A program made the translations under genes and the position numbers. The notes under the pieces were generated by a model, which did no database searches, was not told where the DNA came from, and was given only the letters and a program-made list of their open reading frames with translations. A stretch of DNA of 64,000 nucleotides from Kiritimatiellales bacterium. GTDB lineage: Bacteria; Verrucomicrobiota; Kiritimatiellia; Kiritimatiellales; Tichowtungiaceae. The DNA lies in contig JBBADV010000009.1 of the NCBI GenBank assembly GCA_041656295.1, forward strand, positions 1 to 64,000. Direction: 5' to 3'. Below are positions 35,761 to 44,203 of this stretch, piece by piece (the first letter of the stretch is position 1; every line of letters begins with the position of its first letter).

Positions 35761-37587
35761 ATGGCTGGTGAGAATAAAAAGCATATTTATGACGAGAGTA
35801 AGATCAAAACACTGTCGTCGCTGGAGCATATCCGGACCCGCGCGGGAATGTACATCGGGCGCACCGGGAACGGGAGTCATTACGACGACGGAATTTATAT
35901 TCTGCTGAAAGAGATCGTTGATAATGCCATTGACGAATTTATTATGGGGCACGGCAAACGGGTCGAAATCACAATCGAAGACGACACGGTGAATGTGCGC
36001 GACTATGGCCGCGGCATACCGCTCGGTAAAGTCATCGAATGCGTTTCGCGGATTAATACCGGCGCAAAATATAATGACGATGTATTTCAGTTCAGCGTCG
36101 GTTTAAACGGAGTCGGCACAAAAGCGGTGAATGCACTGTCGAGCTATTTCGTGGTCCGCTCACACCGTGACGGCGAGTTTGTTGAAGCGCGTTTTGCACA
36201 GGGTATTCTTGAAGATGAAGAAGCAGGCAGCGCAACTGGCGAGGAGAACGGCACGTTCATCAGTTTTTCGCCGGATCCGGAAATTTTTAAGCAGTATAAA
36301 TTCCGCGATGATCATATCGAGCGCCGGCTGCGTTTTTATTCCTATCTGAACGCCGGTCTGGTGATCGTATTTAACGACCGGAAAATTGTTTCGCAGGGCG
36401 GGCTGCTGGATCTGATTGCTGATGAGAGCGAATACGAGAAGGTGTATGAGCCGTTTCATTACCGCGACAAAATGCTGGAATTTGCTTTCACACACACCAA
36501 CCGCTTCAGTGAAGATTATTATTCGTTTGTGAACGGTCAGTTTACGAACGATGGCGGCACGCATCTGAGCGCTTTCCGCGAAGGCCTGCTGAAAGCGGTG
36601 AATGAATATTCTGACGGAAAATTTGACGGTGACGATGTGCGCGAGGGGATTCTCGGCGCGGTAGCCATCCGGCTGAAAGATCCGGTATTCGAATCGCAGA
36701 CAAAAAATAAACTGGGCAATACCGAAATCCGTTCCGATCTCGTGGCGAATGTAAAAAAAGCGGTAGTGGAGCTGCTGCACCGCAATAAACCGGAAGCGGA
36801 CAGGCTGATTGAAAAAATTAAAGACAGCCAGCGGCTGCGTAAAGATTTGCAGCAGGTGAAACGGCTGGCACGTGAACGGTCAAAAACCGTCTCCATCCGT
36901 GTGCCGCAGTTAAAGGATTGTAAGCACCACTTTAATAAAGACAAGAACACGCACGGCAATACAATGATTTTCATCACCGAAGGCCAGTCGGCTGCCGGTT
37001 CGCTGGTGAGCTGTCGCGATGTGAATACGCAGGCCATTTTTACACTGCGCGGCAAGCCGTTGAACGTGTGCGATGCCAGCAAGGAAGCGCTGTATAAAAA
37101 TATTGAATTTTACAATCTGATGCGCAGTTTGAACATTGAAGAGTCGGTCGCCGGACTCCGTTACGGTCATGTGGTTCTTGCCACCGACGCCGACGTCGAC
37201 GGCCTGCACATTCGCAACCTGATGATTACAATGTTTCTGCGTTTCTTTGAACCGCTGGTGCGCGACGGACATTTAAAAATTCTTGAGACGCCGCTCTTTC
37301 GCGTGCGGAATAAAAAAGAGACGCTCTACTGCTATTCCGAAAAAGAGCGCGATGCCGCAATGGATAAACTTGGCAAAAACGCAGAGGTGACACGCTTTAA
37401 AGGACTCGGCGAAATTTCACCGGGCGAATTCAAGGCATTCATCGGTAAAGAGATGAAGCTGACGCCGGTGGTGATTGATGAAGAGTACGGGATTCCGGAA
37501 GTGCTCACGTTTTACATGGGTAAAAATACGCAGGACCGCCGGACGTATATCATGGATAACCTTGTTGTGGATGAAGAAATTTTATGA
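35761..37587 (+). CDS. parE: DNA topoisomerase IV subunit B
   Basis: A 608-residue type IIA topoisomerase ATPase subunit. The GHKL motifs are EIVDNAID, RDYGRGIPLG and GLNGVGTKAVNALS; the TOPRIM metal site is ITEGQSAAGSLV and DADVDGLHIRNL. It lacks the insert of E. coli-type GyrB, and a separate full gyrB is present at 50336-52780, so this is the decatenase or second type IIA enzyme. It overlaps parC by ATGA (37584-37587). The arrangement parE-parC with these lengths resembles that of Bacteroidetes and Chlamydiae topoisomerase IV. Confidence 0.93.
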   Translation: MAGENKKHIYDESKIKTLSSLEHIRTRAGMYIGRTGNGSHYDDGIYILLKEIVDNAIDEFIMGHGKRVEITIEDDTVNVRDYGRGIPLGKVIECVSRINTGAKYNDDVFQFSVGLNGVGTKAVNALSSYFVVRSHRDGEFVEARFAQGILEDEEAGSATGEENGTFISFSPDPEIFKQYKFRDDHIERRLRFYSYLNAGLVIVFNDRKIVSQGGLLDLIADESEYEKVYEPFHYRDKMLEFAFTHTNRFSEDYYSFVNGQFTNDGGTHLSAFREGLLKAVNEYSDGKFDGDDVREGILGAVAIRLKDPVFESQTKNKLGNTEIRSDLVANVKKAVVELLHRNKPEADRLIEKIKDSQRLRKDLQQVKRLARERSKTVSIRVPQLKDCKHHFNKDKNTHGNTMIFITEGQSAAGSLVSCRDVNTQAIFTLRGKPLNVCDASKEALYKNIEFYNLMRSLNIEESVAGLRYGHVVLATDADVDGLHIRNLMITMFLRFFEPLVRDGHLKILETPLFRVRNKKETLYCYSEKERDAAMDKLGKNAEVTRFKGLGEISPGEFKAFIGKEMKLTPVVIDEEYGIPEVLTFYMGKNTQDRRTYIMDNLVVDEEIL

Positions 37588-39692
37588 GTGAAGATCAGGA
37601 ACTGCTTTTCGGCGACAGCTCAGAAGAGCCCCGGCCGAAGAAAAAAATGAAACAACAAGTGCCGCCGGAAACAACGGATGAATTTTCCGGCGATGCGGAA
37701 AAAACGCCGGATGCGCCGGCACGCGGGCATTACGGTTTTGGTGACGGTCCTCTGAAAAAGCTGATCGATTATAATTTTCTGCAATATGCATCGTATGTCA
37801 TTTGCGACCGTGCGATTCCCAATGTGGAGGACGGTCTGAAGCCGGTGCAGCGGCGCATCATGCACGCGCTGGCGGAAAAAGATGACGGACGGTTTATCAA
37901 AGTTGCCAATATCGTCGGGCACACCATGCAGTATCATCCGCACGGCGACGCGTCCATCGCCGACGCGCTGGTTTCGTTAACAAACCGCGGCGGCTACCTG
38001 ATTGAAGGACAGGGCAACTTCGGCAATATTTACACCGGCGATCCGGCGGCAGCTTCGCGATACATCGAGTGCCGCTTAACTCAGCTCGCGCGCGAAGAAT
38101 TGTTTAATAAAGAACTGACGCGTTACATCCCGAGTTATGACGGGCGCAACAAAGAGCCGGTCACACTGCCGTGTAAACTGCCGCTGCTGCTGATGCTCGG
38201 CGCCGAAGGCATTGCCGTCGGACTTTCGACCAAAATTCTGACCTATAACTTCATCGAACTGCTTCAGGATCAGATTGAAATTCTGCGCGAAAAAAAACGC
38301 ACACCCTATCAAGCCGCCGCACTGCCGGATTTTCTGACCGGCGGGCTGCTGGATGTTTCCGAATATGATAACGGCAGCGGAAAAATTAAAGTCCGCGCGC
38401 GCATCATCACAGAAAAAGGCCGGCTGCTGATTAAAGAGCTGCCCTACGGACAAACCACCGAAACACTGGTGGCATCCATCGAAGACGCGGTGAAAAAGAA
38501 AAAAGTCGCCGTGCGCGCCATTAACGATTACACCGCCGAAACTGTTGAGATTGAGCTGATTCTTTCACAGGGCGCCGATCCGGAACAGGTGCGGCAGGCG
38601 CTGTATGTATTCACCAACTGCGAAACATCCATCACCAGCCGTATCGTCGTCATTCGCGACAACCGTCCGGTTGAGATGACGGTCGACGAAATTCTGCATC
38701 TGAACACGCAGCAGCTTGTCACCATTCTTGAAGCCGAGCTGAATCTGAAAAAGAGCAAACTGCTGGATGAATTCCACACTAAAACGCTCGTACAGATTTT
38801 CGTAGAAAACCGCATCTATAAAATGATTGAGCAGTGCAAAACCTACGAAGCGGTGCAAAAAGCGGTGCTGGACGGACTGGAGCCGTTCAAAAAACAGTTG
38901 AAGCGTCCGGTGGTGCCGGAAGATATTGAAATGCTGCTCGGCGTCCGCATTAAGCGCATTTCACTGTTTGATATTAATAAAAACCGTGATGACATTAAAA
39001 GCATTCTTGCCGGGCTGGCAGAGGTTGAAGCAGATCTCGGCGGCTTAACGGCGTATGCCGTGCGTTATCTGAAAAACCTGATTAAAAAATATAAAGATCA
39101 ATATCCGCGCCGCACCGAAATTAAAACCTTCAAGGAAATTGAAGTGCGCGAATTAACGGCGGACGAACTGCATATTCAGCGCGACCCCGAAAGTCATTTC
39201 CTCGGTTCGGCGGTGAAAGGCGAGTCGGTCTTGAAGTGTTCGTCGCTCGACAAACTGATTCTGGTCTGGGATGACGGACGCTATCAGATGATGCCGCCGC
39301 CGGAAAAATTCTTCATAGATAAAAATCTGAATTACTGCGCCATCTTCGACCGTGACCGCGAGATGACCTGCGTCTATACGCACCGCGGCTCTTCCTATAT
39401 CAAACGGTTTGCATTCGGCGGCGCCATCATGAACCGCGACTACTGGCTGGCGCCCGCCGGATCAAAAATTGTGCTGCTGATGGAAGGCTGCCCCGACGAG
39501 CTCTATTTGCGCTACCGTCCGGCAAAAGGTCAGCGGATTCATCAGCAGGTATTCAACGTCAAAGGACTGCTGGCAAAAGGCGCCAAAGCCAAAGGCAAAG
39601 GGCTGACCGCGAAATCTATTCAATACATCGACACAAAGCCCGGACGCTGGTGGCGGAACGACGAAGAAACCCCGCCGGGCATTTTATTGTAG
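37584..39692 (+). CDS. parC: DNA topoisomerase IV subunit A
   Basis: A 702-residue DNA-cleaving subunit. It begins with an acidic/Lys tail not seen in GyrA, then the winged-helix domain (YNFLQYASYVICDRAIPNVEDGLKPVQRRIMHAL) and the quinolone-region text HPHGDASIADALV. The catalytic Tyr follows Arg in the motif SRYIECRL. The C-terminal beta-pinwheel is short and lacks the GyrA box (QRRGGKG), which fits a decatenase rather than a supercoiling gyrase. Translation is coupled to parE. The quinolone-site Ser of GyrA is Ala in this protein (GDASIAD). Confidence 0.93.
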   Translation: MSEDQELLFGDSSEEPRPKKKMKQQVPPETTDEFSGDAEKTPDAPARGHYGFGDGPLKKLIDYNFLQYASYVICDRAIPNVEDGLKPVQRRIMHALAEKDDGRFIKVANIVGHTMQYHPHGDASIADALVSLTNRGGYLIEGQGNFGNIYTGDPAAASRYIECRLTQLAREELFNKELTRYIPSYDGRNKEPVTLPCKLPLLLMLGAEGIAVGLSTKILTYNFIELLQDQIEILREKKRTPYQAAALPDFLTGGLLDVSEYDNGSGKIKVRARIITEKGRLLIKELPYGQTTETLVASIEDAVKKKKVAVRAINDYTAETVEIELILSQGADPEQVRQALYVFTNCETSITSRIVVIRDNRPVEMTVDEILHLNTQQLVTILEAELNLKKSKLLDEFHTKTLVQIFVENRIYKMIEQCKTYEAVQKAVLDGLEPFKKQLKRPVVPEDIEMLLGVRIKRISLFDINKNRDDIKSILAGLAEVEADLGGLTAYAVRYLKNLIKKYKDQYPRRTEIKTFKEIEVRELTADELHIQRDPESHFLGSAVKGESVLKCSSLDKLILVWDDGRYQMMPPPEKFFIDKNLNYCAIFDRDREMTCVYTHRGSSYIKRFAFGGAIMNRDYWLAPAGSKIVLLMEGCPDELYLRYRPAKGQRIHQQVFNVKGLLAKGAKAKGKGLTAKSIQYIDTKPGRWWRNDEETPPGILL

Positions 39693-39728
39693 CTTACTTC
39701 GCTTCGTTCGTTGGCGCCGGAGAGATTC

Positions 39729-40628
39729 ATGAAAAACCCGATGGATCGACAGCTCGAAAAAAAATTCTCCGACCGGGTTGTTTCCATCGGCCGCGAAGGA
39801 AATATTGCAGCGTTTGCGGAACTGCTGGAGGGTTTGCAATCATCTTCTGCGAATGTCCGGCGGCTCTCTGCATCTGCGATCGGCAAACTTGCCTGGCAGG
39901 GGATTGATCAGGCGGCGGCTGTTGCAGCGCTTACCCCGGTGATGCGCAACGATCCTCACGCGCAAACCCGGCAGTATGCAATCAAAGCGCTCAAAGCCTG
40001 CGGTGCTGCAGCATGTGATTGTCTGCACGATTTGCGGGACATTTCCCGCAACCCGGTTGAAAAAGAATATCTCCGGCGCGATGCCGCCGCTGCGGTGGAA
40101 TTCATTGAGGAAGTGCTTGAAATACAAAAAGCTAAAGCATTGCACCGCTGTCAGCGGTGCAATGCTGCATTAACTGCCGATGAATATGTACGTTCGCAGC
40201 AGGCTTTTCAGCGCGATTTCTGCGACCGCTGTTTCGATGAAATCTTTTTGCAACGTCTTAATTTTGAAACACAGGTTGAAATGAATAAAACAATCGAAGC
40301 TGCTGATGGCACTGTGGTGCAGTCCGGTGGAGAACGGCAGATTGCGGAATGGCTGATCTCCAAAGGAATCGCATATCGCTACGACGCCAAATTCCGTATC
40401 ATCGCTGCATTTCAAATCCGTCCCGATTTTTATCTGCCCGAAATCGATCTCTACATCGAATACTGGGGACTCGATACACCGCAATACAAAATGAGTATGT
40501 ACAAAAAACAACTGCTCTATCAGCAGGAAGGCAAGCGGATCATCTCCGTATACCCCAAAGATTTGCCGGTGCTTAATCAGCTCCTCACCTCCAAGCTGCA
40601 ACTCTTCGGATTCAACCCGCCGCAATGA
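39729..40628 (+). CDS. HEAT-repeat/zinc-ribbon/PD-(D/E)xK nuclease-like protein
   Basis: A 299-residue protein that I do not recognise as a named family. Residues about 25-125 are HEAT-like helical repeats (LSASAIGKLAW, TRQYAIKALKACG). Residues 138-170 hold a zinc ribbon, CQRC...CDRC. The last 100 residues resemble a PD-(D/E)xK nuclease: Glu in GGERQIAEWL, IRPDFYLPE, DLYIEYWG and a following MYKKQLLY, text similar to that seen in nuclease domains attached to UvrD-type helicases. ATG 39729 has GGAG upstream. The end overlaps the next gene by ATGA. An intact copy of the broken gene at 26597, it may bind and cut damaged or structured DNA; this is inference. Confidence 0.7.
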   Translation: MKNPMDRQLEKKFSDRVVSIGREGNIAAFAELLEGLQSSSANVRRLSASAIGKLAWQGIDQAAAVAALTPVMRNDPHAQTRQYAIKALKACGAAACDCLHDLRDISRNPVEKEYLRRDAAAAVEFIEEVLEIQKAKALHRCQRCNAALTADEYVRSQQAFQRDFCDRCFDEIFLQRLNFETQVEMNKTIEAADGTVVQSGGERQIAEWLISKGIAYRYDAKFRIIAAFQIRPDFYLPEIDLYIEYWGLDTPQYKMSMYKKQLLYQQEGKRIISVYPKDLPVLNQLLTSKLQLFGFNPPQ

Positions 40629-41671
40629 CTCCACGTGTGAACATTCTAACGAGCGCAGTTGAAGTTGCGTCGGCGCGCGAAGCAAAGTCAGCGCCAGCGA
40701 ACTCTGTGTACAGCATCTCGGCGCTGGAGTCTGCGTGTCGCGATGCGCATCGCCGGAAACTTTTCTGCAACGCCTTTTTTAAACAGGGACTGCCGCTGGC
40801 AGAGTGCTTGCGCAAAGCGCCGGAGTTAGCCGGTGCGTTCAATTTTCACCCGCTAGAACTTATGGAGCGCCACGATTCAAAAATTGACGGCGCCACCAAA
40901 CTCGTTTTTCAAACGGCGGACGGGTATTGCATCGAAAGTGTTATTCTGCGCATCGCCACCGGCCGGACCAGCCTGTGCATTTCGTCGCAGATCGGCTGTC
41001 CGGCAAAATGTACATTCTGCGCAACCGGTGCGCTGCAATTTATCCGCAGTCTCACTGCCGGCGAAATTCTGGATCAGGTCACGCAGGCGCGCCGGCTGCT
41101 GCGGGGAGAAGGGCGGGCGCTGCGCAACGTCGTTTTTATGGGTATGGGCGAACCGCTGTTAAATTGCGGCGCGCTGTTTGAAAGCCTCGAGCTGTTGCGC
41201 GACACGCGCTTCTTTAATTTTTCCGGCAATCACCTGCTGGTTTCCACCGCCGGTATTCCGGCGGCAGTCGTTGAATTCACTGCACATTTTCCGGCAGTCC
41301 GTCTGGCGTTCAGTCTGCACAGTGCGCAGCAGGAGGTGCGCGAAAAATTGATGCCGGTGGCTAAAATACACACACTCAAAAAACTGAAAGCCGCTTTTCC
41401 TGAAAACTTCATGATCGAATATCTGATGCTTCAGGGCGTGAACGATTCACCGGCAGACGCGGCGGCGCTGATCGGATTCCTCGCCGGTACAAACGCGCAC
41501 ATTAATTTGATCCAGTTTAATCCATATCCCGGCGCGCCGTTTGAGCCCGTCAGCAAAGCAGCGCGCGAAGCCTTCGGCAAAGAACTGCGGCGCGCCGGAT
41601 TTAAAACCACGCTGCGTTATTCACTCGGCGACGACATCGCCGCCGCCTGCGGCCAGCTCGCCGGAAAGTAA
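40625..41671 (+). CDS. rlmN: RlmN-family 23S rRNA (adenine-C2) methyltransferase
   Basis: A 348-residue radical SAM enzyme. The iron-sulfur motif is GCPAKCTFCATG, with Cys125, Cys129 and Cys132, followed by FMGMGEPLLN. The C-terminal catalytic Cys342 lies in DDIAAACGQLAG. In bacteria RlmN methylates A2503 of 23S rRNA and A37 of some tRNAs. The segment before the terminal Cys reads LRYSLGDDI where E. coli has a VRKTRGDDI-type text, so this may be one of the RlmN paralogues found in PVC genomes. Its start overlaps the stop of the HEAT/nuclease gene (ATGA), suggesting joint translation. Confidence 0.88.
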   Translation: MTPRVNILTSAVEVASAREAKSAPANSVYSISALESACRDAHRRKLFCNAFFKQGLPLAECLRKAPELAGAFNFHPLELMERHDSKIDGATKLVFQTADGYCIESVILRIATGRTSLCISSQIGCPAKCTFCATGALQFIRSLTAGEILDQVTQARRLLRGEGRALRNVVFMGMGEPLLNCGALFESLELLRDTRFFNFSGNHLLVSTAGIPAAVVEFTAHFPAVRLAFSLHSAQQEVREKLMPVAKIHTLKKLKAAFPENFMIEYLMLQGVNDSPADAAALIGFLAGTNAHINLIQFNPYPGAPFEPVSKAAREAFGKELRRAGFKTTLRYSLGDDIAAACGQLAGK

Positions 41672-41773
41672 AAACTCTTCTGTCCGGTCTGAAAGGATGC
41701 CCGGATATAAATATTTGACTCCGCGTTGATTCGTCATACACTGCGGGGACAATTTAAAAATTTGCGTATTAGA
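41672..41773. other. Gap after rlmN
   Basis: About 100 bases without a gene, left of the large palindrome. I see no clear promoter, though TTGACTCCGCGTTGATTCGTCATACACT (about 41716-41743) could give a TTGACT/CATACA pair with a 16-base spacer for the operon that follows. Confidence 0.35.
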
Positions 41774-41938
41774 CGCAGTCGGTTTCACCTCAAAATCGGG
41801 AAATTTTGAAACACGGAAACGACTCGTTGAACCGCCCCGTATCGGGGCGGCTTCTTCGTGTTTTCCGTGTGGGCGTTTCCCGATGCCCGAGGTGAGGCAC
41901 GTTGAGGCCGCTCTCTTTTTTCGGACGGCCTGACTGCG
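41774..41938 (+). ncRNA. Large nested palindrome (possible structured RNA or leader)
   Basis: Five stems nest inside one another in correct order: CGCAGTC 41774-41780 with GACTGCG 41932-41938; CACCTC 41786-41791 with GAGGTG 41889-41894; ATCGGGAAA 41795-41803 with TTTCCCGAT 41876-41884; ACACGGAAA 41811-41819 with TTTCCGTGT 41862-41870; CCGCCCCG 41832-41839 with CGGGGCGG 41843-41850. A side hairpin AGGCCG/CGGCCT lies at about 41904-41930. It ends 15 bases before the ATG of a methylase operon. It could be a leader RNA, a stand-alone RNA or a mobile palindrome. Confidence 0.5.
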
Positions 41939-41953
41939 GCCGGAGCCGGGAAT

Positions 41954-42610
41954 ATGAGTCAGATAAGAACGCGGGAGCGGGTGGCGCACCACGGAGAGGT
42001 GTTTACTTCCGAACGGGAAGTGAATGCCATGCTCGATCTGGTGAAGCCGGAGACGGAGCGGATCGAATCCCGTTTTCTTGAACCGGCCTGCGGCAACGGC
42101 AACTTTCTGGCTCAAATTCTGCGCCGGAAACTGGCGGCGGTGGAACGGCGCTACCGCACAAGCCAACCGGAATATGAGCGGTATGCCGTTCTCGCCATTG
42201 CGAGCCTTTACGGCATTGAACTGCTTGCAGACAATGTGAGCGAATGCCGGGAGCGCCTGTTTGAAATTTTTTATGCACAGTACGGCGGAATTTTCCGCGA
42301 TCTTATAAAAGAGGAGTGCTGCGCGGCCGTCCGGTATATCCTCCGCCGGAATATTCTCTGGGGCGACGCGCTGACACTGCAATACGCGGACGGCAGCGGC
42401 CGCCCGATTGTTTTTTCCGAGTGGTCGCCGGTAAACGGCTCCATGCTGAAACGCCGTGATTTTACATTTCACGGGTTGTTCGAACATCAATCCATCAAAG
42501 TCATGCCGCTGTTTTCCGACCTCGGCGACGACGTTTTCATTCCTGAGCCGGTGCAAGATTTTCCGCCGGTGCATTTTATGAAAATCGCGGAGGGATTTAG
42601 CGATGAATAA
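41954..42610 (+). CDS. Small DNA-methyltransferase-like protein, lacks catalytic motif IV
   Basis: A 218-residue protein. The N-terminus resembles adenine DNA methylases of restriction systems: GEVFTSEREVNAMLDL, then motif I FLEPACGNGNFL with Glu43 and Gly47. After the SAM-binding region there is no NPPY/DPPY. The second half (RNILWGDALTLQYADG, then VFSEWSPVNGSMLKRRDF) ends the fold early. It therefore probably binds SAM but cannot methylate on its own. It is the first gene of a three-gene operon with a full methylase and a helicase-nuclease, so it may be a partner or regulatory subunit. Start ATG 41954 is preceded by GGAGCCGGG. Confidence 0.7.
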   Translation: MSQIRTRERVAHHGEVFTSEREVNAMLDLVKPETERIESRFLEPACGNGNFLAQILRRKLAAVERRYRTSQPEYERYAVLAIASLYGIELLADNVSECRERLFEIFYAQYGGIFRDLIKEECCAAVRYILRRNILWGDALTLQYADGSGRPIVFSEWSPVNGSMLKRRDFTFHGLFEHQSIKVMPLFSDLGDDVFIPEPVQDFPPVHFMKIAEGFSDE

Positions 42611-42619
42611 AAGGGAATG

Positions 42620-42681
42620 GCCACCAAAAATTACAAAAACCGGAAATTCGGCTCTTTATGAATTTTTGTGTTTTTCGTGGC
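42620..42681. repeat. Imperfect inverted repeat between the two methylase genes
   Basis: GCCACCAAAAATTACAAAAA (42620-42639) pairs with TTTTTGTGTTTTTCGTGGC (42663-42681), a member of the GCCACGAAAAACACGAA repeat family, with relatives at 47379-47471 and near 12434. Lying inside an operon it could modulate the ratio of the two methylase proteins. Confidence 0.6.
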
Positions 42682-42700
42682 TGAAACAGGGAGGTTAGCA

Positions 42701-44203
42701 ATGATTGCAGCCGGGTATAATCCTGATGTGTTAACCTGTATTGCGAATCTGAGCAGCGATGAGGTGTTTACGCCGCCGAAACTGGTGAATGAAATGCTGG
42801 ATCTGCTGCCGCCGGAACTCTGGCATAATCCGCAGGCGACCTTTCTGGATCCGTTCTGCAAATCAGGCGTGTTTCTGCGTGAAATTGCCAAGCGGCTGAT
42901 TAACGGATTGCAGACTGACTTTCCTGATCTGCAGGCACGGCTGAATCATATTTTTAAGCATCAGCTGTTTGGCATTGCCACCACGGAATTAACATCCCTG
43001 CTGTCGCGCCGCTCGCTCTACTGCTCGAAAACCGCCAACGGAGACTACTCTACCTGCACAGTCTTTGACGATGAACAGGGCAATATTCTGTTTGAACGCA
43101 TCGAGCATGAATGGGTGAAAGGACGCTGCCGGTTTTGCGGCGCCAGCCGGTCGGAATATGACCGCGACGCTGCGCTCGAAACGCACGCCTACCATTGGAT
43201 TCATACTGAAAAACCAGAGGAGATTTTTAAGATGAATTTTGACGTGATTATCGGGAATCCGCCGTATCAACTCTCTACCGGTACTACTTCGGCGCAAGCA
43301 ATACCTCTTTATCATAAGTTCATAATACAGGCAAAAAAGCTAAGACCGCGTTATTTAACAATGATTATTCCTGGTCGTTGGTATGCGGGAGGTATGGGAC
43401 TTGATAGATTTCGAGATGAAATGCTCGGGGATATGCACGTTAGAATTTTGGTGGATTTTCCTAATGCTGGTGATTGTTTCCCCGGGATTGAACTCCGAGG
43501 TGGTGTTTGTTATTTCCTTTGGGATCGAGATAACAAAGGGAAATGCGATTATATAAGCATTTCCGCCGGTGAAAAAAACATCATGACACGACAATTGGAT
43601 GAATTTCCCATATTCATCCGGTGGAATCAGGCGCTACAGATTATTCATAAAGTGATAGAGAAAAAAGAAAACTCCCTATCCGAACTCATATCTGCCGTCA
43701 GTCCATTTGGTTTGGCGACTTCAGTGAGAGGTATAGATAAAAAATCAAAAGACTCCTTAGTTTTATATTCTAGCAAAGGAACAGGATATATCCCTGCAGG
43801 GGAGGTTAGGACAGGGCGGCATTTAATAAATAAATATAAAATATTATTATCTCGCCCAATTTCTGGAAATTTAGAAACTCCACCATTTAAGGTAATTGCT
43901 CTTACAAAAGTACTAAAACCGAAAGAAATTTGTACTCATACATATTTGGTTGCAGGGAGTCATGATGACGAGAAAACTGCTCGTAATCTAAAATCATATC
44001 TTGAAACAAAATTTGTACGATTCCTTCTTGTTCAGAGCATATCTGGCATGGACATTTCTAGAGATAAATTTCGATTTGTTCCTATTCAAGATTTCATCGA
44101 AGAATGGACGGATGAAAAACTTTATAAAAAATACGGTCTGTCTGATGACGAAATCGCTTTCATTGAATCAATGATTCGTCCAATGGAGGCGAGCGATGAG
44201 TAA
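42701..44203 (+). CDS. Eco57I-type adenine DNA methyltransferase
   Basis: A 500-residue methylase. It starts with SDEVFTPPKLVNEMLDLLP, then motif I FLDPFCKSGVFL (Asp50), a Cys pair (CRFC) near residue 145, and catalytic motif IV NPPY at 186-189. The remainder is the target recognition region. ATG 42701 is preceded by GGGAGG. Bases about 43270-44190, which encode the recognition region, are strikingly A/T-rich with other codon choice than the first 550 bases, as if this part was exchanged by recombination. The stop overlaps the next start by 8 bases. It should modify adenine in a specific sequence; the target is unknown. Confidence 0.85.
   Translation: MIAAGYNPDVLTCIANLSSDEVFTPPKLVNEMLDLLPPELWHNPQATFLDPFCKSGVFLREIAKRLINGLQTDFPDLQARLNHIFKHQLFGIATTELTSLLSRRSLYCSKTANGDYSTCTVFDDEQGNILFERIEHEWVKGRCRFCGASRSEYDRDAALETHAYHWIHTEKPEEIFKMNFDVIIGNPPYQLSTGTTSAQAIPLYHKFIIQAKKLRPRYLTMIIPGRWYAGGMGLDRFRDEMLGDMHVRILVDFPNAGDCFPGIELRGGVCYFLWDRDNKGKCDYISISAGEKNIMTRQLDEFPIFIRWNQALQIIHKVIEKKENSLSELISAVSPFGLATSVRGIDKKSKDSLVLYSSKGTGYIPAGEVRTGRHLINKYKILLSRPISGNLETPPFKVIALTKVLKPKEICTHTYLVAGSHDDEKTARNLKSYLETKFVRFLLVQSISGMDISRDKFRFVPIQDFIEEWTDEKLYKKYGLSDDEIAFIESMIRPMEASDE

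Noticed and set aside
35761..39692. Second gyrase (gyrB2/gyrA2)
   Set aside because: The A subunit lacks the GyrA box QRRGGKG and has a short C-terminal domain, while a complete gyrase is present at 47788-52780, so topoisomerase IV is the better name.
41774..41938. Retron msr-msd RNA
   Set aside because: There is no reverse transcriptase gene nearby; the long palindrome alone is not enough.
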